A DNA stretch of 64,000 nt, from assembly GCF_009727055.1 (NCBI RefSeq), contig NC_052354.1, positions 37,314,543-37,378,542 of the forward strand, written 5' to 3'. This stretch comes from Benincasa hispida (lineage: Eukaryota; Streptophyta; Magnoliopsida; Cucurbitales; Cucurbitaceae). Made by a program: the position numbers and the translations under genes. Below the pieces are notes generated by a model. The model was not told where the DNA came from. It saw only the letters and a list, made by a program, of their open reading frames with translations, and did not search any database. Positions 1 through 9,932 of the stretch are shown here, piece after piece. Numbering within the stretch: the first letter of the stretch is position 1; each line of letters starts with the position of its first letter.

Positions 1-2292
1 GCCCCTATGGAACATTTACGTTTCGACGCATGCCGTTCGGCTTATGCAATGTGCCGAGCACATTCCAGAGGTGTATGATGGCCATCTTTTCTGAGTATGT
101 TGAAGATTCTGTAGAAATTTTCATGGACGACTTCTTGGTGTACGGGAAAACATACGAAGTCTATCTCAATAAACTAGAGAAGATACCGAGGAGATGTGAA
201 GAGACGAACCTTGTGCTGAACTGGAAGAAATGCCACTTTAAGGTGAAGGAATTGTGCTCGGGCACAAAGTCTCCAAGGACGGGCTGGAGGTGGATAAAAC
301 GAAGATTGAGGCGATTGAAAAGCTCCCACCTCTAGCAAATGTGAAGGCTGTCAGGAGTTTCTTAGGACATGCATGTTTTTATCGACATTTTGTGAAGGAT
401 TTTTCAAAGATTGCACGACCATTGAGTGCATTGCTGGAGGCAGAAAGAACGTTTGACTTTGATGAACAATGCCTCAACGCATTCAAGATACTGAAGAACG
501 CATTAATAACTGCATCTATGTTGATCGCACCGGACTGGACACAACCCTTTGAACTAATGTGCGATGCAAGCGGTTATGCGATGGGGGCGGTGCTGGCGCA
601 AAAGAAGAAAACAATGCTACACCCCATCACATATGCGAGTAGAACCTTGAACCCTGCCCAAACAAATTACACTACCACAGAAAAAGAACTGCTTGCGGTG
701 ATCTTTACATTGGAGAAATTCAGAGCTTACCTACTGGGATCCAAAGTGATCGTTCATACTGACCACTCGGCAATCAAGTATTTAATGATAAAGAAAGATG
801 CGAAGCCGAGGTTGATTCGATGGATTCTCCTCCTTCAAGAATTCAACATGGAAATCATTGATCGCAAGGGGATGGAGAACCAGGTTGGGGACCATTTATC
901 AAGATTAGAATATCCAGAAGTCGATCGCAACCAGTTGGAGGTGAACACAACTTTTCCAAGTGAGCAGCTATTCAAAATTGACGAGTTACTATTGTATGCG
1001 AACGTGGTCAATTTTCTGGTTTGTGAACAATTTCCTGAGAACTACACAGCCCACCAAAAGAGGCGGCTCAGACATGAATGTAAATTATATTATTGGGACG
1101 AGCCAAAAACCTTTATGAAGAGGGGATCAAGGACCAGATTTGCGCCTATGCGTTTACCAGACGCTGCTCACCAGCGCATACTATCGCAATGCCATTGACG
1201 CGCATATAGAGGACACTATTGGGGGCAATGCATAGCAACAAAGGTGTTAACAAAGTGGATATTTTTGGCCAACATTTACTTCCAAGGATGAAGAGACTAT
1301 GCAAAGAAATGCGACCGTGCCAACGCACGGAGAAATATTTCATGGAAGCATGCGATGGCCATGAATATCATCTTAAATTGGAACTTATTCGACGTCTGGG
1401 GCATAGACTTTATGGCGACCATTTTCCTTCTATCAAATTGGTCTAAATACATTTTATTGCCATCCGGACTACGATTTCCAAAGGGCAGAAGCGTATCAAG
1501 CGATGTAGTGGTAGTCTCCAAGTTCTTGAGGAAAAATATTTTCATCGTTTTTGGCAACTCCCGTGCCATAATAAGTGTGAAGGGCTCTCACTTTCTTAAA
1601 TAAACATCATCAACAAATTGCTTGCGCACAAGATATTTACATATTCCGTCATAGATAGCCACCACATAACCTCCATAAAAATATGTGCACTGAAGCAGTC
1701 AACAGGAAAATCAAGCTGATATTAGAGAAGGTGGTAAAGCTTTACACAAAAGATTGGGCAATGAGTGGACGACGCCTCAGCTGGGCATGCAGCAACCGCT
1801 ATAAGACACTACAGGCATGTCCCGTATGCCGCTGGTGTTTGGAAAAGGATTGCCATTTACACGCTTGAGCTACGAGCACTAAGCAATGTGGGTAGTGAAA
1901 AAGCTACACTTTCGACTTAAAGGCCGCAGGGAAGCAAGGAAACTTCGATTTGGTTTGAGCCTTGAATGAATGGGAGAAACTCACGCATATGAGAACGCCA
2001 AAATCTACAAGAAGCTGTGCACAAACGTTGGCAATGACAAAACAACTTATGCGAGAAGAATCTTCAAGTGGACAGAAGGTCTTGTTGGTACAATTTCTGC
2101 GGCTACGTACTTTTTTTCGGCAAGTTAAATCACGATGGTCTGGTCTTTTATATTCAACAAGAGCGTATGCGCCCGCATGGAGCAGTTGAGTTATTCCAAT
2201 GAGGACAGGACCAACATTCAAGTCAACAGCAAAGAGTTCAAAATATATCACGGAGAAGAACTTTGCATCATTGAGATACACCTCCGCTGTAC
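1..2292 (+). pseudogene. Ty3/gypsy (Athila/Tat-type) pol remnant, element G1: RT, RNase H, integrase
   Basis: Decayed 3' half of a gypsy polyprotein, cut by the window start. The reading frame from base 3 holds reverse transcriptase: RRMPFGLCNVPSTFQRCMM, then the catalytic box FMDDFLVYG (about 120-145). Near 250 a 4-base loss in a GGAA repeat shifts the frame. From 254 to 1198 the RT end ([12 protein letters not shown]), RNase H ([36 protein letters not shown]) and the start of the integrase zinc domain (RILSQCH) follow. From about 1200 the integrase core is scattered over three frames: FDVWGIDFM at 1390 keeps the first Asp, but the second catalytic block reads ISVKGSHF (Asp replaced by Val). 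The pol C-terminus (RMRPHGAVELF) is still readable near 2160-2190. Gag and protease lie outside the window. Not functional. It is the same superfamily as G2 and G3. Confidence 0.93.
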
Positions 2293-3035
2293 CTAAAGGA
2301 ATTCCGGACTAAAGAAGATTGGGAGCCCTGCGCAATCATGCATTCAAATTCATCGGGACGCAATCTTTTTGAAGATATTCCTTTGAAATTCTTCAGTTTC
2401 GTGGACATCAATTCTACCTCTTTATATCCATTTATCATTCTTATATCTTTTACTCCTTTTGCAATCTAAAAAAAGAGGGGGGGGGGGATTTTGTTAACTC
2501 TGTCTTTTATATTTTTTACCCTTTCGATTTTTTTTTTGCAACGATCGTGGTGAACGATTGCGGAGGAGCTACACGATAACCAAAAGATGCGACTAGTTCG
2601 GTTAGCCACCGCAATCGAAGAAATTGGCTCGCCGCAAAGAAGGATGCGATCATAAATAATGCAGGTGACAGAACAAATTTGGGGGTTGTATCTTTCCTTG
2701 ACTTTGTTTATTTCAAATTTTGCACTCTCGCATCTCATTTTAACTTTGATAATTTTATCATCGCATCCTCTTTAGTCGGTGCAATAATTAAATATTGATT
2801 ACTTTAATAAGCCACCGAATTATTTTTCTATACCAATTATGATTTCAATGATGAAAAACATGCCTCTATTTCTCATCGCATGTACTAAAATCAACTTAAT
2901 TTTAGGACAGTCAATTCATGAAATATTTTTAGAAGTTAGTGGTCTACCAACTTTCTTTCAAACTGACTTTTACGAAACATCCTAAGAGCATCACATGAAT
3001 TCTTTCAATCTTTCAGCAATGAGGACATTACTGCG

Positions 3036-3053
3036 TTTAAATTTGGGGGTGTG
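3036..3053 (+). promoter_or_regulatory. Internal (secondary) polypurine tract of G1
   Basis: The tract TTTAAATTTGGGGGTGTGG lies about 600 bp before the LTR and is preceded by ATGAGGAC, much as the final tract is preceded by TTGAGAAC. It may serve as a second plus-strand primer or be a relic of an older LTR boundary. An equivalent tract is at 51789-51808 (- strand) in G3. Confidence 0.55.
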
Positions 3054-3120
3054 GTATTTATTTTCAACCTTGCTACTTTTAGGCTTTCTAAAAAAAAAGT
3101 CATAACGTTGTGATCGGATC

Positions 3121-3314
3121 CTACTTGTAGTTGGATGTTTGTATGATACTCATGGGGGTAAACCAAAACGAAGTTAGGAATCGTGATCAACGCATAAATA
3201 AAATGATCATAATTCCGCTGCCAAATGGGCATGAGTTTAGTCTGAGGAAGAGCGCCTTGCTCATAGTTGGATGCTTGCATGACACCCGTGTGAGCAAGCC
3301 AAAACGAAGGCTAG
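3121..3314 (+). repeat. Two copies of a conserved ~55-bp motif in the G1 3' region
   Basis: Copy one covers about 3125-3176 and copy two about 3255-3312. Both contain TAGTTGGATG, then TTGTATGA or TTGCATGA, then AGCCAAAACGAAG or a close variant. The copies lie about 130 bp apart. The same pair occurs in reverse in G3 (51420-51631). Function unknown; possibly an RNA structure or a replication signal. Confidence 0.65.
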
Positions 3315-3634
3315 ACACTCGGATCAGTGCAAGGTCATAGAAAGAATATCTAAACTACACAAGGATAAAAAAATCATTTGAAAACACCCAGTTGAAAAAA
3401 GATTTTTTTTTAAATAAATCATGTGATGCCCTAGAAACAAGTAAAATTTTTTTTAAGGTTAAACTTGCGGTCCCTAATATTTAGAAATATTTTAAGAAAA
3501 GACCAGGATAGGAATTAAAGAGATTTTGGTTTATAAGATTTGAATAAGGCACCTCAAGAAATCTAGGAAAGAAAAAGGTTGCTGGCTCTCTAGAGAAAAT
3601 CTTTAGTTTATGCTTGAGAACAAGCATTTGTTTT

Positions 3635-3647
3635 AAATTTGGAGGTG
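3635..3647 (+). promoter_or_regulatory. Polypurine tract of G1
   Basis: AAATTTGGAGGTG directly abuts the LTR start TGATAACGGGC. The position and purine run are as expected for the plus-strand primer. Confidence 0.8.
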
Positions 3648-5150
3648 TGATAACGGGCAGAAATGCACGTTATTACAACACAAAGATATAAAACAATGTA
3701 GGATTGCGACGATAAAAATATGTAAAATCGTGTCCAAAAGTATTAAGTTGAGAACATTGCGATCGCATGTGCCCATCGCATTAAAGTAACTAATTTATGT
3801 ATTTTGTGTAGGAAAATGCGTTGGCGCAAGGCAGAATTACGATCCAAGGAATTAAGCGTCCGAGCACATTAGAAGATTGCGACCACAAAGCTATGCGATC
3901 GTATGCGTTCGCGAAGGTCTGCTCAAGAAGGTGGCCACAAAGAAACGGCGCATCAAGGTGAAAACTTAATAAATCATGATGGGACAGAAAGTTGATGATG
4001 GTCGAATCTGAATTTAGTTGACAAGCCATTAACCACACACTGTAGCAAGTACACTCAACTTTCGGTGACAATTAATCGGCGCATCAGACAGAGATTTAAT
4101 GACATCCCATCAGTGCAATCATTTGAGAGAAAAGCTCTTCTACCTGAAGCTCTATAAATACCAAAGGCCACCTTCGTTAAAGGAGTTTCGTTCGAGTTCA
4201 GTAGTTTTAGAATTTTAGAGTTCTTGTCCGCCATATACATAGATAGTTGTAGTCTGTAATTTCTATATACTTAGAAGGTGGAGGAGAGGGAAGAGAGACG
4301 ACACCAGAAGATCGTTTCTGGTTAGCTCGAGAGAGTGCCGGGAAGTGTTGAGAATAGAGAGAGGGCTGACTCTTGCGAAAGCAAGAATATTCTTTTGGGC
4401 AGAGTAGAGAAAGATACAGTGTAAAAGCCTTGGGAAGCAAGATATTGCTACCAGACTCACTATCCCTACTTTCCATTGTCATTCTGTATTATGATTTCAT
4501 TTATAAAATGGAATTTACATCTCTACATCTGTTCACTCTCTTTACATTATGCATGAGTAACTAAACTTCCGAATGGGTTGAGAAGCACTTAGCTAGCATG
4601 ACCTAAGATCTTCATTTTATGCGATCATCTTATCTTATGTATACGTTCATCACCCCTTTAGAGCTACTTGAGAGAGAGTCTAAAGAAAGAACCTAGACTT
4701 GTGAGAGCTAGGTTAGAGTCTAGGCTTTAGAAAGTTAGATTAGAACCGCATAAGCAAGAGATAGAAACTCAGAGATAAGTTCTATTTGCTAACATGCATC
4801 GTATGCACCCTAGAAATAGGTTATAGTAGTATGCAGTCGCCTTGTGTATATGTGTGTCATTCATCATCGCATAGACAAGAATAGAGGCTTAAACGTAAGT
4901 CCTATAGACATCATCGTATACATCGCATGCGTCCTAAAACATACCAACCAACTCATTGTTTTATTTGCCACCACAAAGGAATCAGAAATCACCGTCGCAT
5001 ACTGTCTCCATAGTCCATGTGTTTGACCGTGGGCTTACCAGGCAACCTAGTAGGATTTATACTTGGATTTTTCTAGGAAAACTTGCATGTACAATGCATA
5101 CACCACCATCACAATATACACCATTATTTCATCATATTCACAACTCATCA
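3648..5150 (+). mobile_element. 3' LTR of gypsy element G1 (LTR family A)
   Basis: Starts TGATAACGGGCAGAAATG, as do the LTRs at 37464 and 46725 and, in reverse, the solo LTR ending at 9927. It holds a TATA box (4151-4160) and ends near ...CAACTCATCA at 5150, after which copia C1 coding sequence resumes at 5151. About 1.5 kb, slightly shorter than the 1.65 kb of the 37464 copy, so it has small deletions. The 5' LTR of G1 must lie left of the window. Bases 5151-5155 (ACTAT) should be one half of its target duplication. Confidence 0.88.
4151..4160 (+). promoter_or_regulatory. TATA box of LTR family A
   Basis: GCTCTATAAATACCAAAGG, about 505 bases into the LTR. The same block is found at the same distance from the LTR start in the solo LTR (reverse of about 9411-9430), in the 37464 LTR (about 37921-37940, TATTTAAATA) and in the G3 LTR (50581-50590). 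Conservation of both place and sequence supports a Pol II promoter whose transcript starts some 30 bases downstream. Confidence 0.7.
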
Positions 5151-5725
5151 ACTATCTTCTTGCATACACAAGGTTCGTCAACATTCTGTTCAAAGTCATA
5201 AGATTTGATCGCAGTATCAAACCTTATATTCCAAGATCTTGATGCTTGTTTCAATCCATAAATGGATTGTTTAAGCTTACAGACTTTTTGTTCCTATCCT
5301 TTTTCGATGAACCCTTCTGGTTGAGACATAAAATACTTTCATCAAGATAGTCGTTTAGAAAAGCTGTCTTGACATCCATTTGCCATATTTCATAGTCATA
5401 ATATGTGGCAATGGAAAGAATTATTCTTATTGATTTTATCATGGCAACAGGAGAAAGTTTCTTCATAATCAACTTCTTCTCTTTGGGTAAAACCTTTTGC
5501 CACGAGTCTGACTTTGTAGGTTTGCACCTTGCAAGTTTGGTCTTGTTTCCTCTTATAGATCCATTTGCAACCTATAGGTGTAACTCCATGTTGTTGATCT
5601 ACAAGTTCCCAGATAGAGTTGAAGTGCATAAACTCCATTTCAACGTCCATGGCTTTTATCCACTGTTCCCTGTCAACATCTTCCATTGCCCTTTTAAAGG
5701 TTAATGGATCCTCTAAACCATCATC
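5151..5725 (-). pseudogene. Ty1/copia reverse transcriptase fragment, element C1
   Basis: Read on the - strand: REQWIKAMDVEMEFMHFNSI, then GCKWIYKRKQDQTCKVQTYK, VRLVAKGFTQREEVDYEETF (5396-5686) and, after a frameshift, VAMIKSIRIILSIATYYDYE, IWQMDVKTAFLNDYLDESI (5251-5472). This is the N-terminal half of copia RT. The text then runs on to VDEPCV and stops at 5151, where the LTR of G1 begins, so the YVDD box, RNase H and 3' LTR of C1 were displaced to the left by the G1 insertion and lie outside the window. Non-functional. Confidence 0.92.
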
Positions 5726-6960
5726 CTGTATGATGTTTTAAGCTTCTGTTAAACCCATATAGTATTTAGGTTTTTGAATAACCCTCCCACTACGTTTAGG
5801 CATCCTCAACTCTTGGGATGGACGTGACAGGACAACAACAGTTGTTGATGGACCAACTTGATCAACACCTCTTGTTGATATGTCTGTAATATCTTTGGTC
5901 ATTTCTTGCAATATTAGTTTACTGCGAGGTAGACTATTTTTTATATGATCTTCTTCCAAGAATGTAGCGTTCGTCGATACAAATACTGTGTCTTCTTGGG
6001 GATCATAAAACAATCCTCCTTTTGTTTCTTTGGGGTATCCTACAAAAAGGCATAATTTCTAACGTGTTTCCAATTTCTTAGGATTTTGTACCAACACATG
6101 TGCTGGATAACCCCAGATACGGAAATGATGTAAACTAGTTTTGCGTCCTTTCCATAATTCTTATGGTATTTCTGAAACACTTTTTGAAAAAAGAACGTTT
6201 AGAATAAATATTGAAGTCTATACGGCATACCCTCAAAAGGATTGACGTAACTGAGCATAACTCATCATTGATGGAACCATGTCTACAAGGTATGATTTCT
6301 CCTTTTTGCAACACCGTTTTATTGTGGTGTTCTAGGTGCTATGAGATGGGATTGAATTCCATAATCTACTAGATAGTTTTAGAATTGTAAATCCATATAC
6401 TCACCACCTTGATCATATCAAAATGTTTTAATTCTTTTACTTAACAAATTTTCTGTCACAGTCTTAAATTCTTTGAACTTTTCAAGAGTTTCAGACTTAT
6501 GGATGATTAAGTAAATGTAGCCATATCTAGAGTAATCATCAATAGAACTGACGAAATACTGATAGCCTCTTCGGGCTTTCATATTCATCAGACCACATAG
6601 GTCTGAATGTATAAGTTTAATAGGCTCTTTGGCACGAAGACCTTTGTCATAAAAAGATCCATTTGTCATTTTTCTCTTAAGACATGATTCACATGGAGGC
6701 AAAGAACTATCTTCTAACTGATTTAGATGACCACTTTCTACCAATCTCTCAATCCTGTTGAGATTAATGTGACCAAGTCTGAGGTGCCAAAGATAGGTAT
6801 TAGGAGAAAATTTTCATTTCTTATTTTAAGTCTCAGTCGTTTTAAACATCTATATATTTAGAATGGCTTTCGCTTCAGTTGGTTTTAATATGTACAAGTT
6901 ATCTTTGAGTCTTGCAGAACAAATATAAACACCTCTTGAATAAACAAACATTTCATTAGA
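5726..6960 (-). pseudogene. Ty1/copia integrase remnant, element C1
   Basis: - strand. Residues 6744 to 6418 give HLNQLEDSSLPPCESCLKRK, then LIHSDLCGLMNMKARRGYQY, FVSSIDDYSRYGYIYL: the zinc-binding end and the first catalytic Asp of the integrase core. The second Asp block (DQGGEYMDL) is readable near 6395-6425 after a stop. 6013-5738 is the C-terminal integrase region (MFYDPQEDTVFVSTNATFLE; SGRVIQKPKYYMGL). The stretch between them is in mixed frames with stops. Gag-pre-integrase sequence lies at about 6750-6960. The domain order gag, PR, IN, RT is the copia order. Confidence 0.88.
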
Positions 6961-7132
6961 TTCAAAAGAAATTTTGTACACATTTTCTAGCAGACAGAAA
7001 ATGGAGATCAAGTTTCTTTTCATCTTAGGTACATAATATACATTCCTAAGTAAGATAAAAGACTCTCCAAAAATAGCTCGACATCTCCCACTGCATGAGC
7101 TGAAATGACTTCACCTGTTCCCACCTTGAAAC

Positions 7133-8152
7133 TCATTTCCTGTTCAGAAAGTTCGTTCCAAAAACTAGTTTCCTGTAAAAAAAAGTGCAAACAAGATTAG
7201 CAGCGCCTGAATCCAATATCCAGGTAAGGTGAGTATTCTCCACTAGACATGTTTCAACTACTAGTAACTCAGATTTACCTTGTTTCACCTTTTCTGCTTC
7301 CTTTTCAGCAAAATACTTTGGGCAGTTACGCTTCCAGTGCCCATCTTCTCCGCAATGGAAACATTTTCCTTTGGGAGTTTTGTTTTTGTTTTTATTTTTC
7401 TTAGTAGTGGTTTTCTTTTTCCCTTTTCCTTTCTTCTTCATTTGTATGAATTTGTCTTTCGAAGAAGAAGGAACAAACTTCTTGTTATCAATGGGCTTCG
7501 TTCCAGATGTTGACCCCTTATAAAACTTCTTAGGTTTAGAAATAACATTTATTTCTTTATCCTTCAGTTTCATCATAGACTGATATGTCTGTAACTCGTT
7601 TAACAACGTGGTCAGATTATAAGTAATTTTGTTCATAACAACATTGGTTGAATGGCAGATAACTCTTTGGGAGAGATTCCAATATCATACTTACTTGACT
7701 CGTTTCATCTATCATTGCCCCATGAGCCTCAGCAACATTAAAATGGACCATCATATCGAGAACATGTTCTCTAACGTTGGTTCCATCTTTGCAAGTAACG
7801 TAAACATACTTAATGGCTTCATGTCGAACAGAGGATAACGGTTACCTGAACATCTCCTGAAGTGACGCCATTATCTCACGGGCGGTGGGCATACCTCATG
7901 TTTCTTATTAAGTACATCAGAGATACTTGCTAAAATGTAGGCTCGAGCTTTCTCATTAGCCCTTACCCACTTATCATAGATGTCTTGAACATTTCGATTC
8001 GTTGTTGTACTGAGAACCGGAGGACATTCCTCTGTCAACACAAACCTCAAATCATCCATAACTAACATTGTATTGATGTTGGATTTCCAGTTTGAATATC
8101 CTTCACCGTTAAATTTATCGGAAGCTAGCAATTGTATGATTGAATTCGACAT
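7133..8152 (-). pseudogene. Ty1/copia gag and protease, element C1
   Basis: Gag begins at 8152 with MSNSIIQLLASDKFNGEGYS and NWKSNINTMLVMDDLRFVLT, the usual start of this copia gag. The frame breaks near 7871 and is regained from 7636 to 7133. This second part carries a lysine-rich stretch, an intact CCHC zinc knuckle (CFHCGEDGHWKRNC) and the protease active site WILDSGAANLVC (Asp-Ser-Gly). It is the best preserved copia gag end in the window, but the frameshift and missing middle make it non-functional. The start is chosen because the same ATG context is seen in C2 at 15518. Confidence 0.92.
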
Positions 8153-8288
8153 TACTGAAAGAATTTAAACAAATTCTATTAAATATTTATGCATCTAAAT
8201 TCAATTTTAGCAAAATAATAAAGTACCCAATAAATCTTTATCTATTTGCAACGATACTTTAGTGATTTAGAACAATTGCTACCGAGGG
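8153..8288 (-). other. End of the C1 leader, next to gag
   Basis: Short noncoding stretch before the gag ATG. It is matched in reverse by C2 at about 15370-15517 (block ACTGCCCC(T)TGG and CTAAAGTATCG). It is cut off from the rest of the leader by the solo LTR 8294-9927. Confidence 0.75.
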
Positions 8289-8293
8289 GCAGT
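8289..8293. repeat. Target-site duplication GCAGT, left copy
   Basis: GCAGT directly before the solo LTR; the second copy is at 9928-9932. Removing the LTR and one copy restores a leader sequence matching C2 (15360-15400, reverse). Confidence 0.9.
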
Positions 8294-9927
8294 TGATACT
8301 TGTAATTATGAAGTGAAAATATGGATGATATGCGTTGATGGATTTGCATTGTGTAATCAAGTTTCCCCAACGGAATTCAAGTGTAAATTCCTCTGAGTTT
8401 CCTGGTAAGTCTAGGGTCGAACACAGGGAGTTGTGAAAATAGATTATGTTGGTAATTTTGATGAAAATTTTACGGTAACCGGGTAAATAAATAAAGTGTT
8501 TGCTTTGCTGATTGCGTTGAATAAAGATGAATAACAAATGCGCGGGGTTTCAAAAGAGTTGGTAAACAGAAAATGTGATGAATATGCAGTGAACAGGTTG
8601 AGAAGGGTTTCGGCTAACACTCCCTAGAATGCGTTCATGCTTGCAATCATGCACACGCATACAACAGTAAACCACCTCTCGGAGCGAATACCACGGCTTC
8701 TAAGGCTAGAACGCATGCGATATATATGCGATAAATCTACAGGGTTTACACATAAACCTCTATTTCTATTTATGTGATGACAACATGACAACCATATAAT
8801 ATCATTCCCATTCCTAGGATGCATGCAATGCAAGTTGACAAACAGAGCTTATCTCTAAATCCCTATCTCTTATTTATGCAAGCCAAATCTTGCTCTTTTG
8901 AGTCCAGATTCAACCTAGCTTTGTCGAGACATTAGGTTATTTCTTTAGACTCTCTCTCGAGTAACTCTAAAGGATATTTTGCACAACATAAAACAAGATA
9001 ATCGCACGCAATGAAATTCCTATGTCATGTTAGCTTAGTTCTTCTCAACCCATTCAACTAGTTTAGCTACTCATGCTTATTAAGAGAGTGAGCATATGTA
9101 GAAATAGAACTTCCATTGAATAGATATGAAGATGAAGTACCAAATAACAATGCAAGTATAATAAAGTGCCTGGTAGAAAATTCTTACTGCCAGGCATTTA
9201 CACTATTTCTACTCGTGCTCTAAAGATAATCTCGCTATCGCGAAAGTCAGCCCGCTCTCTGCTCTTACGCCCCAAGGTTCTCTCTCGAGTTGCCCTAGGC
9301 AATCTCCGGCACCACCACTATTCTCTTGCTCCACCTTAAAATGGAAGAGAAATTATGAACAGAAGCAACTGGTTAACTCATCAACCGATCAACCCATTCT
9401 CTGAAGAATTCCCTTGGTATTTATAGAGCATCCATGGTGAAAGGCGGCTTCTCTCTCCTGGTTGTACAAATGGGATGCTTTAATTCTTGACGTCGGATAA
9501 TTGTCACCAATAAAGTTGAATGTACTTTGTGACCGTTATCGGCTGTCAACTTAATTTGGATCTGACTGTCATCGGCTTTCTGTCCCATCACTCTTAATTG
9601 TCCTTTCACCTGGATGCACCCACCATGTTACGCTGACCAAGTTGCGGCGATCCTTCTTGGGCGAATGTTTGCGAACATGATCAACGCAAAGCCTTGTGGT
9701 GAAGTTGCGCTTGACCAATGAATTCCTATGATCGCAATCTTCGCATTGCGTTAACGCATATTCTGCAATAAAATAAAAATATCAAATGATCTAATGACGT
9801 GAACGCATGCGACCGCAATATTATAGAACTTATGCTTAATGGACGCAATTTAACATATTTCATCAACGCAATCCAACATTGTTTAAGAACTTAGCACTAT
9901 GATAACGTTCATTTCTGCCCGTTATCA
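8294..9927 (-). mobile_element. Solo gypsy LTR (family A) inserted in the copia C1 leader
   Basis: On the - strand it runs TGATAACGGGCAGAAATGAA ... CAAGTATCA, 1634 bp, with no internal region on either side. It is flanked by the exact 5-bp repeat GCAGT. It aligns in reverse with the LTRs at 3648 and 37464, including the TATA box and the conserved tail (ACCAGGAAACTCAGNGG type block at about 8380-8420). A solo LTR with intact duplication means a full element inserted here and was later removed by recombination between its own two LTRs. Confidence 0.95.
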
Positions 9928-9932
9928 GCAGT
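9928..9932. repeat. Target-site duplication GCAGT, right copy
   Basis: Exact second copy of the GCAGT at 8289-8293, directly after the LTR end ...CCGTTATCA. Confidence 0.9.

Larger units (their letters stand above)
2293..3647 (+). other. 3' noncoding region of gypsy element G1 (between pol and 3' LTR)
   Basis: About 1.35 kb without coding potential between the end of pol and the LTR, as is usual for Athila/Tat elements. It holds a run of A then 11 G (about 2467-2487), a first polypurine tract at 3036-3053, two copies of a motif of about 55 bp (3121-3314) and the final polypurine tract just before the LTR. The same order of parts is seen on the other strand in G3 (51091-52802). Confidence 0.75.

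Noticed and set aside
2467..2487. A7-G-A-G11 run as the polypurine tract of G1
   Set aside because: It is about 1.2 kb from the LTR, and the tract AAATTTGGAGGTG directly abuts the LTR start; likely a simple run.
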